Origin: an uncultured Pirellula sp.
GTDB taxonomy: Bacteria > Planctomycetota > Planctomycetia > Pirellulales > Pirellulaceae
Assembly: GCA_903892365.1 (NCBI GenBank)
Contig: CAITIF010000317.1
Span: forward strand, 1 to 8,633
Length of the DNA stretch: 8,633 nt
Direction of reading: 5' to 3'
In this document: in pieces, positions 1-6,464 of the stretch
Numbering within the stretch: the stretch's first letter is position 1
Layout of the letters: the number at the start of each line of letters is the position of its first letter
Notes under the pieces: model-generated
Databases searched by the model: none
What the model was told of the DNA's origin: nothing
Seen by the model: the letters and a program-made list of their open reading frames with translations, nothing else
Made by a program: the position numbers and the translations under genes

Positions 1-314
1 CGATGGCGCTTTTTGGCACTCTTGATATTTGGCACTTCACAAACTCCTGAAATCGATCAACTGACTAATCATCCCCGAAAAATTAAGGACGCATATGATG
101 CCAAGCCTGCATAGATTTGTCTAGGGATTCTGGCCGCAAACTGCACAAAACCCCTTCTTTTGGCTAGCAAAAACGTTTCATTAGGATTAATTCCACAGAA
201 CGACGGGGACCAGCCGCGATCCTTCTCCTGGAAAAAATCACGAAGCTTGGAAATCCGCCCCAACTGAAACGGATCCTGTCGGAACCCGTTTGAAATCGGT
301 TATTACTTGGCGAA
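1..314. other. Non-coding stretch at the window edge
   Basis: I see no gene I would defend here. The open frames are short, have no recognisable motif, and lie on both strands. The only structure is an imperfect hairpin at 267-291, listed separately, just past the end of the minus-strand operon. A frame open from base 1 to a TAG at about 109-111 could be the tail of an upstream plus-strand gene, but its roughly 36 residues match nothing I know. Confidence 0.5.
267..291 (-). terminator. Possible hairpin terminator after the minus-strand operon
   Basis: AAACGG at 267-272 can pair with CCGTTT at 286-291. A short bulged inner stem (TCC with GGA) and a 4-base loop (277-280) complete the hairpin. 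It begins about 24 nt after the stop codon of the esterase/lactonase gene, where a terminator is expected. No U-tract follows on the minus strand, so it is not a classical intrinsic terminator. It may be an RNA-end-stabilising hairpin or chance. Confidence 0.25.
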
Positions 315-2120
315 CTACAGGCCGGGCTTCGGGGGCTTGGTGGGTTTTTCCCACGATACGCTTCCTTTTGCATTCACTTTTCTACGAAAGACTTTGTCCC
401 CGCAGGTCGCGTACAAAAGATCGCGTTCGGGGCCGCCGAAAGCGATATTGCTCAGAAATGCGTTCTGCGGCTTGGCCAGGATTTGATTGACGCGGCCAGG
501 TTGGTCCAGAATCTGAATACCCAACGAAGTTGCCACGTACAGGTGCCCATTCATGTCCATGGTCATTCCGTCGGCGGCACTTCGAGTGGTTGCGTCCGGG
601 GTGTGCAGGTACCCATATTCTTGCTTGTATCGCAACGACCCATCCGGCTGGATCTGGAACGAATACGTAAACCGCCCGTCCGAATCCGCCACGTGCAGCA
701 GCGTTTGGTCGGGAGAGACGATGAGGCCATTTCCCAACGAAATACCTGAATCCACTTCTTTCTTGGTGCCATCGAACCCCACATGGAAAATTCTTTTGGT
801 GCTTGGGTCGGTATAAAACAGGCCGCCTTGATAAACCACCAAATCGTTGCATGGTGAATTTTCGGCTAGTACCTCCAGAGTTCCGTCCATCGAATAACGA
901 ACTATTCGTTTGCGGTTGTATTCACACGCATACAGTTTTTTGTCGGGGCCAAACATCAATCCACTCGTGCCTCCGGAATCTTTGGCGAAAACTTGAACGT
1001 CCGGCTTTCCGTTTTGATCCCTTGCGACAAAAATTTGGTTGCTCGGAACATCGACGAAGTAAACTTCGCCTTCCGGTCCAACAGCTGGCCCATCCGAAAA
1101 TTGATGACCTTGACTCACAAGCTCCCAAGGTTGATCGGGCAACAGAATGTTGATCCTGGCCTGAGCCGGCACACCTGGACGGATGGGATTAGGGTGCCCC
1201 TTCCAAAGCCAACGCAAAGCATCTGGCATGATGGCTGCCCCTTGCTTTCCATTGTGGCCTCCCTCGCCCCAAACATGCTCGACTTCATAACCCGCGTATT
1301 GCAGCGCCGAAAGCATCTGCAGGTTAGCAACCCACCAATCGCCAGCGTAGATATTTAAATCATGATCGCCATCTTGCAAAAAGATCCGTAAAGGTTTCGG
1401 TTCCATTTTTCGGACCAGCGTCGATAACTCATCACCACCTCGCAATCCGACGTACGTGCCGATGGTGCTTAGAACACGCCGAAACAGATCCGGTCGTTCC
1501 CACGCAACATTAAAGGCACCGATCGCTCCCGAGCTTGCACCGCCAATGGCTCGATCGTTGGGATCGGTACTCAATGCATAGCTTTTGGAAACATGAGGCA
1601 ACATCTCCAGTTCCAAGAATTTGGCCAGACGATCCCCGAGACCGTCGAACTCGAAACTTCGATTGAAACGCGGTTGAGCGTCCTCATTGGCGGCGGGGAC
1701 AACACCAGGCTCGATGAATATCCCGATCGTGACTGGCATCTCACCCGAAGCAATGAGATTGTCCATGACCACCGGCAGCTTCCATTCGTTCGCTCGGCCG
1801 AGTCCATCCAGGATGACGAAAACGCAAGCCGGCTTGGACGGATTGTATTGCGATGGAACATACAGATAGTAGTTTCGCTGAGTTCCGGGATAGATTTTGC
1901 TTTCCCACGGGAACGGCCCTTCGACCTTGCCTTGGGGAACCCCTGCTTTTTTGATCGAATCAGGATGCTCAGGATAAGATTCCTCCTGAGCTCGAACGGC
2001 GGTTAGGCACAACATCAAGAAGCAGAAAGCCATCCCTACTGGGAATCGGCCAAGTGATCGAATGGATTGGTACATCGGCAGAAAACGAACCATGGTGAGA
2101 GTCAAGGAGAGATTAAACAT
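315..2120 (-). CDS. Secreted esterase (enterochelin-esterase type) fused to SMP-30/gluconolactonase-like propeller
   Basis: This 601-residue protein has two enzymatic domains. A signal peptide (hydrophobic core about 30-42, likely cut after VRA at residue 44) points to export. Residues about 70-310 form an alpha/beta hydrolase of the esterase D / enterochelin esterase (Fes) family. The nucleophile elbow is G-A-S-S-G with Ser196, an Asp candidate lies in the D-G-D-H-D stretch (250-254), and the His is H289 in G-E-G-G-H-N. Residues about 330-585 form a six-bladed SMP-30/gluconolactonase/LRE-type propeller. Its likely metal ligands are Asp343 (family usually Glu), Asn425, Asn464 and Asp517. By family, the first domain cleaves esters and the second hydrolyses lactones or sugar acids; the substrate is unknown. 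The start is uncertain: ATG codons at 2120, 2093 and 2075 are all possible, and the last gives a more typical 29-residue signal peptide. It begins 13 bp after the small membrane protein and is the last gene of the operon. Confidence 0.88.
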   Translation of the reverse strand: MFNLSLTLTMVRFLPMYQSIRSLGRFPVGMAFCFLMLCLTAVRAQEESYPEHPDSIKKAGVPQGKVEGPFPWESKIYPGTQRNYYLYVPSQYNPSKPACVFVILDGLGRANEWKLPVVMDNLIASGEMPVTIGIFIEPGVVPAANEDAQPRFNRSFEFDGLGDRLAKFLELEMLPHVSKSYALSTDPNDRAIGGASSGAIGAFNVAWERPDLFRRVLSTIGTYVGLRGGDELSTLVRKMEPKPLRIFLQDGDHDLNIYAGDWWVANLQMLSALQYAGYEVEHVWGEGGHNGKQGAAIMPDALRWLWKGHPNPIRPGVPAQARINILLPDQPWELVSQGHQFSDGPAVGPEGEVYFVDVPSNQIFVARDQNGKPDVQVFAKDSGGTSGLMFGPDKKLYACEYNRKRIVRYSMDGTLEVLAENSPCNDLVVYQGGLFYTDPSTKRIFHVGFDGTKKEVDSGISLGNGLIVSPDQTLLHVADSDGRFTYSFQIQPDGSLRYKQEYGYLHTPDATTRSAADGMTMDMNGHLYVATSLGIQILDQPGRVNQILAKPQNAFLSNIAFGGPERDLLYATCGDKVFRRKVNAKGSVSWEKPTKPPKPGL

Positions 2121-2133
2121 GCCCTATCGGAGC

Positions 2134-2316
2134 TCAAGCCCCGATAAAATTGCCATCTTCATCGTACCGCACGAAGGCAAAATAGACGAAGTTAACGATC
2201 ATCATCGGAACGACCGCCCAAAAGACGGGACCGATAAAAAAGATCAGAAAGAAGTTAATGATCAGATACGTCAGCCAAAGCCACCACGTATCCTTAAGGA
2301 ATGCATAGTATCGCAT
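2134..2316 (-). CDS. Small two-helix membrane protein, function unknown
   Basis: This 60-residue protein is dominated by two hydrophobic, aromatic-rich segments. The first is about residues 11-28, starting at WWLWLTYLI, and the second about 31-49. A G-P turn separates them, and a short acidic tail, D-E-D-G-N-F-I-G-A, follows. A hairpin in the inner membrane is the obvious topology. I chose the ATG at 2316, which starts 10 bp after the stop of the preceding trans-sulfuration gene. An ATG at 2346 and a TTG at 2358 would extend it upstream into that gene with a basic, non-hydrophobic stretch. Tight spacing on both sides places it in the four-gene minus-strand operon. I do not recognise a named family and assign no function. 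The strong membrane pattern makes a real gene likely despite its size. Confidence 0.72.
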   Translation of the reverse strand: MRYYAFLKDTWWLWLTYLIINFFLIFFIGPVFWAVVPMMIVNFVYFAFVRYDEDGNFIGA

Positions 2317-2326
2317 GGGTTGTGCT

Positions 2327-3469
2327 CTATATCGAAATTGCCGCATCGAGATCGGCAATCAAGTCGGAGGGATCTTCAAGCCCGATGGAGATGCGAATCA
2401 AAGAGTCCGTTATACCAAACTTTGCCTTCGCTTGCGCATCGTAGCTCGCATGCGACATGGACGCTGGCTGCTCGATCAACGACTCCACTGCCCCGAGACT
2501 GACTGCGAGCCCAAATAACTTGGTGGACTGGCATACCAACTTGGTGCGCTGAAAATCTCCATCGATTTCGAAGGAGATCATTGCCCCGAACTGATCCCCC
2601 ATGAATTGCTTGGCTCGTTGGTGGTTCGTGTGGCTTGGCAATCCCGGGTACAAGACTCGAGTCACTCGTGGATGCTGTTCCAGCCATTTGGCGATTTCCA
2701 AGGCGGTTTTCGACTGCTCGCGCATCCGAAGCTCAAGCGTCTTGAGCCCGCGTTGCAACAGGAACGATTCGAGACTTCCCAGAACGGCGCCGGTTGCATT
2801 CTGAACAAAGTATAGTTCTTTGTGCAGCGACGCATCCCGGCACGACAAAACCCCAGCCAAGCAATCGCTGTGGCCGCCCAAGTATTTGGTGGCCGAATGC
2901 ATGACGATATCCGCTCCCAATTCCAAGGGACGCAGCATGCACGGGGGGGCGAACGTGCTATCGACCCCCAGCAAGGCACCGCGTTCATGAGCAATTTTTG
3001 CAATCGCAGGAATATCAGGAATCGTCATAAGCGGATTCCCGATGCTCTCGATCCAAACCATCTTGGTGTTGTCTTGAATCGCAGCGGAAATCTGCGAGAC
3101 ATCGTCCGCTGGTGCCAAAGTCACGGTGACCCCGGCGCGATTGCAAATCTTGTGAAGCAGTCGAAAGGTCCCACCGTAGATATCGCAACCCGCAACCACA
3201 TGCTCGCCCGATTTCAAAAGCATCGATGCGCAGTGCGTCGCTGCCATGCCGGACGAAAAAGCAAGTGAGCCCGCAGCCCCCTCTAAGCTCGCAAGCGTTT
3301 TCTCCACCGCCGAGCGGGTCGGCGTGCCGCTCCTGGAGTAATCAAATTGCCCCCAAGTTCCGGCGGCAGGCTGAATAAAAGTGGTAGCCAAGTGAATCGG
3401 TGTTACGACCGCACCTGTTGCTGGGTCCGGTTCGCTGCCAACATGGATGGCTCTGGTTCGGAATTTCAT
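2327..3469 (-). CDS. Trans-sulfuration PLP enzyme, cystathionine gamma-lyase/synthase type
   Basis: This 380-residue protein is full length for the Cys/Met metabolism PLP family. It starts MKFRTRAIHVG, typical of the family N-terminus. Family residues are visible in order: Y44-S-R46-S-G for phosphate contacts from the neighbouring subunit, S-S-G-M (72-75), Y98 in I-Y-G-G stacking on PLP, and D170 in D-S-T-F for the pyridine nitrogen. Also present are K195 in S-A-T-K-Y for the Schiff base, E329 in S-L-G-A-V-E-S, and R359 in I-R-I-S for the substrate carboxylate. Glu at 329 fits gamma-lyases and gamma-synthases better than beta-lyases, which usually have another residue there. The likely role is cleaving cystathionine to cysteine or a related gamma-elimination/replacement; sequence alone does not settle it. 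E-S-I-G-N-P replaces the usual E-S-P-T-N-P. The ATG at 3469 overlaps the upstream TGA by 4 bp (ATGA), indicating translational coupling; the GTG at 3526 would only add an Arg-rich extension. Confidence 0.9.
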   Translation of the reverse strand: MKFRTRAIHVGSEPDPATGAVVTPIHLATTFIQPAAGTWGQFDYSRSGTPTRSAVEKTLASLEGAAGSLAFSSGMAATHCASMLLKSGEHVVAGCDIYGGTFRLLHKICNRAGVTVTLAPADDVSQISAAIQDNTKMVWIESIGNPLMTIPDIPAIAKIAHERGALLGVDSTFAPPCMLRPLELGADIVMHSATKYLGGHSDCLAGVLSCRDASLHKELYFVQNATGAVLGSLESFLLQRGLKTLELRMREQSKTALEIAKWLEQHPRVTRVLYPGLPSHTNHQRAKQFMGDQFGAMISFEIDGDFQRTKLVCQSTKLFGLAVSLGAVESLIEQPASMSHASYDAQAKAKFGITDSLIRISIGLEDPSDLIADLDAAISI

Positions 3470-4737
3470 ACTTCTAACGCTTGCTTCAAATCGGCAATTA
3501 AATCGTCTGCGTCTTCGATGCCACACGACATTCGAATCATATTGTCATGGATTCCAAACCGCAGTCGATCTTCAGGTGAATAGTCCCAGTAGCTCATCAC
3601 CAAGGGCTGTTCGATCAGCGATTCAACCCCGCCAAGGCTTGGCGCGATCCGTGGAATACGGCATGCATCGATGACTGCTGCGGTTTGTCGCCAATCAGCA
3701 TCCCGGACCAAAAAGGTGATCAAGCCTCCAAAGCCCTTCATGGTTCGTTTAGCGACGTCATAGCTCGCATGCGACTTCAGGCCCGGATAATAAACACGTT
3801 CGATGCGAGGATGGTTCTCCAGAAACTCTGCGACTCGCTGACCGTTCTCGTTATGCCGCTGCATCCGCAACGCAAAGGTTTTCAAACCTCGCTCCAACAA
3901 GTACATGTTGTGCGGAGAATTGATGCCCCCAAGAATACCGCGAAGCTTTCGGACACTTTCCAGCTTTTCCTTAGACCCCGAGATGACTCCTGCAAGCAAG
4001 TCGTTATGCCCGCCCATGTATTTCGTAGCTGAATGCCAAACGTAATCCACCCCGTATTCAATCGGTCGGATGTTGAAAGGCGTTGCAAGGGTCGCATCGA
4101 TCAGTGTTTCCACCTGGTGCTTCTTGCCAATCGCAACGAACTGCTCCAGATCGATCACTGTCAAATGAGGATTCGTGGGGGATTCGCTCACAATCATCTT
4201 GGTGCGAGCATTCATGGCTGCTTCCATCGCCTTGAAATCGCCTGTCTTGACTTGATGAGTCACCACCCCAAATCTGGCCAGGTGCTTGGCGCAGAATTCG
4301 CGGCTGCGGTGATAACACTGATCGAAGAACACGATCTCGTCACCAGCACTCAGTTTCGCCATCAGGAGGCCCACGATGGCAGCCATTCCGCTCGAATAAA
4401 GGATGGCATCTTCCGCAAGGTCCAAGGCGGCGAGCTTTCTTTCCACCACTTTTTCGTTGGGATTGCCATAACGCCCGTATTCTTCGCGATCCTGCTTCTG
4501 TTCGATGTAATCCAGAATGCCCTGAGTCGATTCGAAGGTGTAGGTGCTCGCGCAACATATCGAGTCCGTGATGGAATCGTTGGGCTTTTGACGAGCCTCC
4601 CCAGCATGAACACTCAAAGTGCTAAAGCCAGCACGTTTGGCGAACTCGCCTTGACTGGATGAAGTAGCACTAGAATCTGCGGAGGAATTCGAAGGAGACA
4701 CGTTAGAGGAATGATCCACGATGGCAGCGTTTTCCAT
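3466..4737 (-). CDS. Cystathionine gamma-synthase, plant-like subgroup
   Basis: This 423-residue PLP enzyme of the Cys/Met metabolism family should join an activated homoserine to cysteine to give cystathionine, the first trans-sulfuration step to methionine. Plant-CGS-like signatures are seen: L-S-V-H-A-G-E (41-47), E-Y-G-R-Y-G-N-P (86-93), S-E-S-P-T-N-P (184-190), H-S-A-T-K-Y-M-G-G-H-N-D with Schiff-base K239, and M-S-Y-W-D (381-385). Other active-site residues are Y142 stacking on PLP, D214 at the pyridine nitrogen, E372 in G-V-E-S and R402 in I-R-M-S. Bacterial CGS usually uses O-succinyl- or O-acetylhomoserine and plant CGS O-phosphohomoserine; which applies here is not known. Residues 10-28 are a serine-rich, probably disordered extension (11 of 19 Ser) before the fold begins near residue 38. 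The ATG at 4737 is the only upstream ATG, and no Shine-Dalgarno site is evident. It is first in the operon, and its TGA overlaps the next ATG. A homocysteine synthase or lyase activity cannot be excluded. Confidence 0.88.
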   Translation of the reverse strand: MENAAIVDHSSNVSPSNSSADSSATSSSQGEFAKRAGFSTLSVHAGEARQKPNDSITDSICCASTYTFESTQGILDYIEQKQDREEYGRYGNPNEKVVERKLAALDLAEDAILYSSGMAAIVGLLMAKLSAGDEIVFFDQCYHRSREFCAKHLARFGVVTHQVKTGDFKAMEAAMNARTKMIVSESPTNPHLTVIDLEQFVAIGKKHQVETLIDATLATPFNIRPIEYGVDYVWHSATKYMGGHNDLLAGVISGSKEKLESVRKLRGILGGINSPHNMYLLERGLKTFALRMQRHNENGQRVAEFLENHPRIERVYYPGLKSHASYDVAKRTMKGFGGLITFLVRDADWRQTAAVIDACRIPRIAPSLGGVESLIEQPLVMSYWDYSPEDRLRFGIHDNMIRMSCGIEDADDLIADLKQALEV

Positions 4738-4803
4738 GGAATGATGATGGCCGGTAGGATGACAAAACGGAAGTTATGCCAGTTGAATTGCGACACAAGA
4801 GCT

Positions 4804-4817
4804 AACCATGCATGGTT
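4804..4817. promoter_or_regulatory. 14-bp perfect palindrome, candidate operator
   Basis: AACCATGCATGGTT is its own reverse complement over all 14 bases. It is centred about 73 bp upstream of the ATG of the cystathionine gamma-synthase gene and next to the weak minus-strand promoter elements, a normal place for a dimeric repressor or activator to bind. It could control the trans-sulfuration operon. I do not recognise the sequence as the site of a known regulator, and no regulator gene is in the window. Confidence 0.4.
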
Positions 4818-5046
4818 CACGCACCCTAGAATGATCTGGTAAGGTGTCGTGGTCGCTGAAGTGGGTAGAGCAAGAAATGGGAAACCGCGATTGGACGCGA
4901 CCATTTGCGAGCTCGGGAACTTCAGTGGCTATTTAGCAGTTAGGCTGCAAGCGGCCGCAAATCCCTGAACATTCTTAAGCTTAACTGCGGACTTCTTGAT
5001 CAGCAAGGAGTTTTTCCGAGACTTTGGAACCTCAAACTCGCAGACT

Positions 5047-5055
5047 TGGTAAAAT
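5047..5055 (+). promoter_or_regulatory. Extended -10 element (TGG-TAAAAT), candidate promoter
   Basis: TGGTAAAAT matches an extended -10 box (TGn followed by a TATAAT-like hexamer). The nearest -35-like hexamer, TTGGAA at 5024-5029, is 20 bp away, longer than ideal, but extended -10 promoters often need no good -35. Transcription would begin near 5062, leaving a leader of about 100 nt that contains the 20-bp tandem repeat. The identical 9-mer lies upstream of the HAD gene at 7167-7175. Confidence 0.4.
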
Positions 5056-5069
5056 GTCGCGACTAGGTT

Positions 5070-5126
5070 TGTTTTGCCAACGCCCCATTTGTTTTGCCAA
5101 CACCCCATTGTTTCGCAAACACCGGG
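5070..5126 (+). repeat. 20-bp degenerate tandem repeat, about three copies
   Basis: Copy 1 (5070-5089) and copy 2 (5090-5109), with core GTTTTGCCAACgCCCCATT, differ at one base (g in copy 1, a in copy 2). Copy 3 (5110-5126, GTTTCGCAAACACCGGG) is decayed and drifts in phase. The period is about two turns of the helix, so bound proteins would line up on one face. Depending on the true start site the copies lie in the promoter or in the leader of the HEAT-like gene, 35-90 bp before its ATG. Confidence 0.7.
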
Positions 5127-5160
5127 TTGGATTTGTTAATTCAGGGACCACGCTCTTCGA

Positions 5161-6414
5161 ATGCCTGCCTTTTTACAATTACTTTCTGTTCCGACACGCA
5201 TGATTGCTTGGGCGCTTTGTCAATCGCTGATGATGGCATGCTGTCTCCATGGCGCCGCCTATGGCGACCAGGGGCCGGACGACGCGGCCCCCGAAGCTAT
5301 AGGTACCGAGCGGCTGAAAACCTTGGTGCAAGATTTGGCCGATCAGACCTTTGCCGTGCGCGAGGCTGCGACCGAAGAACTTGCGACACGCTGCGATGAA
5401 AAGTCCCTTGAAGCCTTGGAAGAGATGAGCCGGGAGTCCTTCGATTTCGAAACCAAATTGCGCATCCGCGGAATCATCGCCAAAATCAAAGCGGAGCGGC
5501 TTCAAACTCAAGTGGCTTCGTTCATGCGATCGAAAGATCCCGAACAAACATTCGGATTCGATGGTTGGAAAACTTTTTCGCGATACAGCGGACAAACACG
5601 AGGGGCGAAAAAACTCTTTTTAACGCTTCTGGATTTGCACCCACGACTGGTCGAACAACAGCTCGAATCCAAAGACGAAGCCATTGCGTACGCAAAACAG
5701 ATCGCCGCTCGAGTTGGCGACAAAAAATCAAGGCTCATGTACGCCGAGCCAGGAGACGGTCTTGCCCTGCTATACGCTCTTAATGCTTCGGAAGAACTGC
5801 AGGATGAAGCATTGGAAGGCATCAGCATTCGCACCTTTCGCCTCGCCCCGTTTTCTCCTTTACTGAACGAACCTCAATATCGAAAATCGCTCGAACGGAT
5901 GTTGACCACCTGGAGCTCACGCGTGAAGCTCGAACGCATCACTTGCTTGCTATGGTTCATTGAAAAAGAGCTACCCGTTTGCCGATCTCTCGCCCTAGAC
6001 CTGTTGAGCTCGGAGGAGATCAAAGTGGATCCAGATGGCTTTGCCCTTTCGATGCAAGCGTTGTTCCGCTTTGGGGAAAAAGGAGATTTGCCCAAGGTGG
6101 AGACTTGGCTTCAAGACAAAACAGTTTGTTTCGTAAGTGAGCGATTAGCGCTTCCCTCGCCTGATAAACTCGACGCGAATGGCCAATTGCCACCAGGTCT
6201 TGCCGTCGAACGTTTTACGGTCGAATACCGCGACATCGCATTACTCGTATCGCTACGGCTTCGTGGTGACGATCCACAACCCTATTTTCCTTACCTACGT
6301 CTGCATGCGTTGCGAGGTTTCTTTCCAGAGACCATTGCGTTACCCGAGGGACTCGACAAGCCACGCGAAGAACGAATTCAAGCTTGGCAAAACCAAAAAC
6401 TGAAGTCCAAATAG
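5161..6414 (+). CDS. Secreted HEAT-like repeat protein, planctomycete type
   Basis: This 417-residue protein has an N-terminal signal peptide: a hydrophobic stretch about 15-33 rich in Met/Cys/Ala, with likely cleavage near A-A-Y-G (32-35). The mature protein opens with a HEAT-like helical pair (about 50-112). Its L-A-D-Q-T-F-A-V-R-E-A-A segment (59-70) is the degenerate HEAT motif often seen in exported planctomycete proteins. Next comes a W-K-T-F-S-R-Y-S-G-Q-T-R-G-A-K-K-L-F segment (136-153). I associate both with a recurring unnamed planctomycete family, but this is recollection, not a search. The rest is mostly alpha-helical with no catalytic motif, and a lysine-rich tail ends it. It would act outside the inner membrane, perhaps as a scaffold. 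I kept the ATG at 5161 because AGGG lies at 5143-5146, although spacing is long; an internal ATG at 5200 would give a shorter signal peptide. Confidence 0.8.
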   Translation: MPAFLQLLSVPTRMIAWALCQSLMMACCLHGAAYGDQGPDDAAPEAIGTERLKTLVQDLADQTFAVREAATEELATRCDEKSLEALEEMSRESFDFETKLRIRGIIAKIKAERLQTQVASFMRSKDPEQTFGFDGWKTFSRYSGQTRGAKKLFLTLLDLHPRLVEQQLESKDEAIAYAKQIAARVGDKKSRLMYAEPGDGLALLYALNASEELQDEALEGISIRTFRLAPFSPLLNEPQYRKSLERMLTTWSSRVKLERITCLLWFIEKELPVCRSLALDLLSSEEIKVDPDGFALSMQALFRFGEKGDLPKVETWLQDKTVCFVSERLALPSPDKLDANGQLPPGLAVERFTVEYRDIALLVSLRLRGDDPQPYFPYLRLHALRGFFPETIALPEGLDKPREERIQAWQNQKLKSK

Positions 6415-6464
6415 CGTTCTGCTCTAGCCAGGGTCCAATTGGCTTTTCAAACGGGGCATCCGAC

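Larger units (their letters stand above)
4738..5160. promoter_or_regulatory. Divergent intergenic control region
   Basis: These 423 bp separate the minus-strand trans-sulfuration operon from the plus-strand HEAT-like gene, so both promoters should lie here. They contain a 14-bp perfect palindrome (4804-4817), a 10-bp palindrome TTAAGCTTAA (4975-4984), GCGGCCGC (4951-4958), an extended -10 motif (5047-5055) and a 20-bp degenerate tandem repeat (5070-5126). For the operon a weak minus-strand promoter can be drawn near 4765-4791 (TTGTGT, then TAACTT after 16 bases), but the match is poor. I looked for a SAM-I riboswitch core on the minus strand and did not find one. No protein-coding frame in the region is convincing. 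Confidence 0.6.

Noticed and set aside
12..36. TTTGGCACT repeated at 12-20 and 28-36
   Set aside because: Two 9-mers in T-rich sequence at the window edge with no further symmetry; too little to call.
1..111. Frame open from base 1 to a TAG, possibly the tail of an upstream gene
   Set aside because: Only about 36 residues and no family resemblance; cannot be told from chance.
69..373. Overlapping minus-strand open frames (64 and 69 codons) past the end of the operon
   Set aside because: Short, no recognisable motif, and they overlap each other and the end of a well-supported gene.
382..852. 156-codon minus-strand frame inside the esterase/lactonase gene
   Set aside because: Shadow of the real gene in another frame, with no domain signature.
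3470..3526. GTG start 57 bp upstream for the second trans-sulfuration enzyme
   Set aside because: It adds an Arg-rich stretch outside the family fold, while the downstream ATG gives the typical family N-terminus and a classic ATGA overlap.
4614..4904. 96-codon minus-strand frame spanning the start of the CGS gene and the control region
   Set aside because: It overlaps a well-supported gene in another frame and has no family features.
4738..5060. SAM riboswitch upstream of the trans-sulfuration operon
   Set aside because: The conserved SAM-I core is not present on the minus strand and no matching stem arrangement was found.
5070..5126. CRISPR-like array
   Set aside because: The units are directly adjacent without spacers and there are only about three, so it is a tandem repeat.
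6384..6464. TTG start for the 166-residue protein
   Set aside because: Rare start codon inside the previous gene; the ATG at 6465 needs no overlap and has a weak upstream G-rich site.
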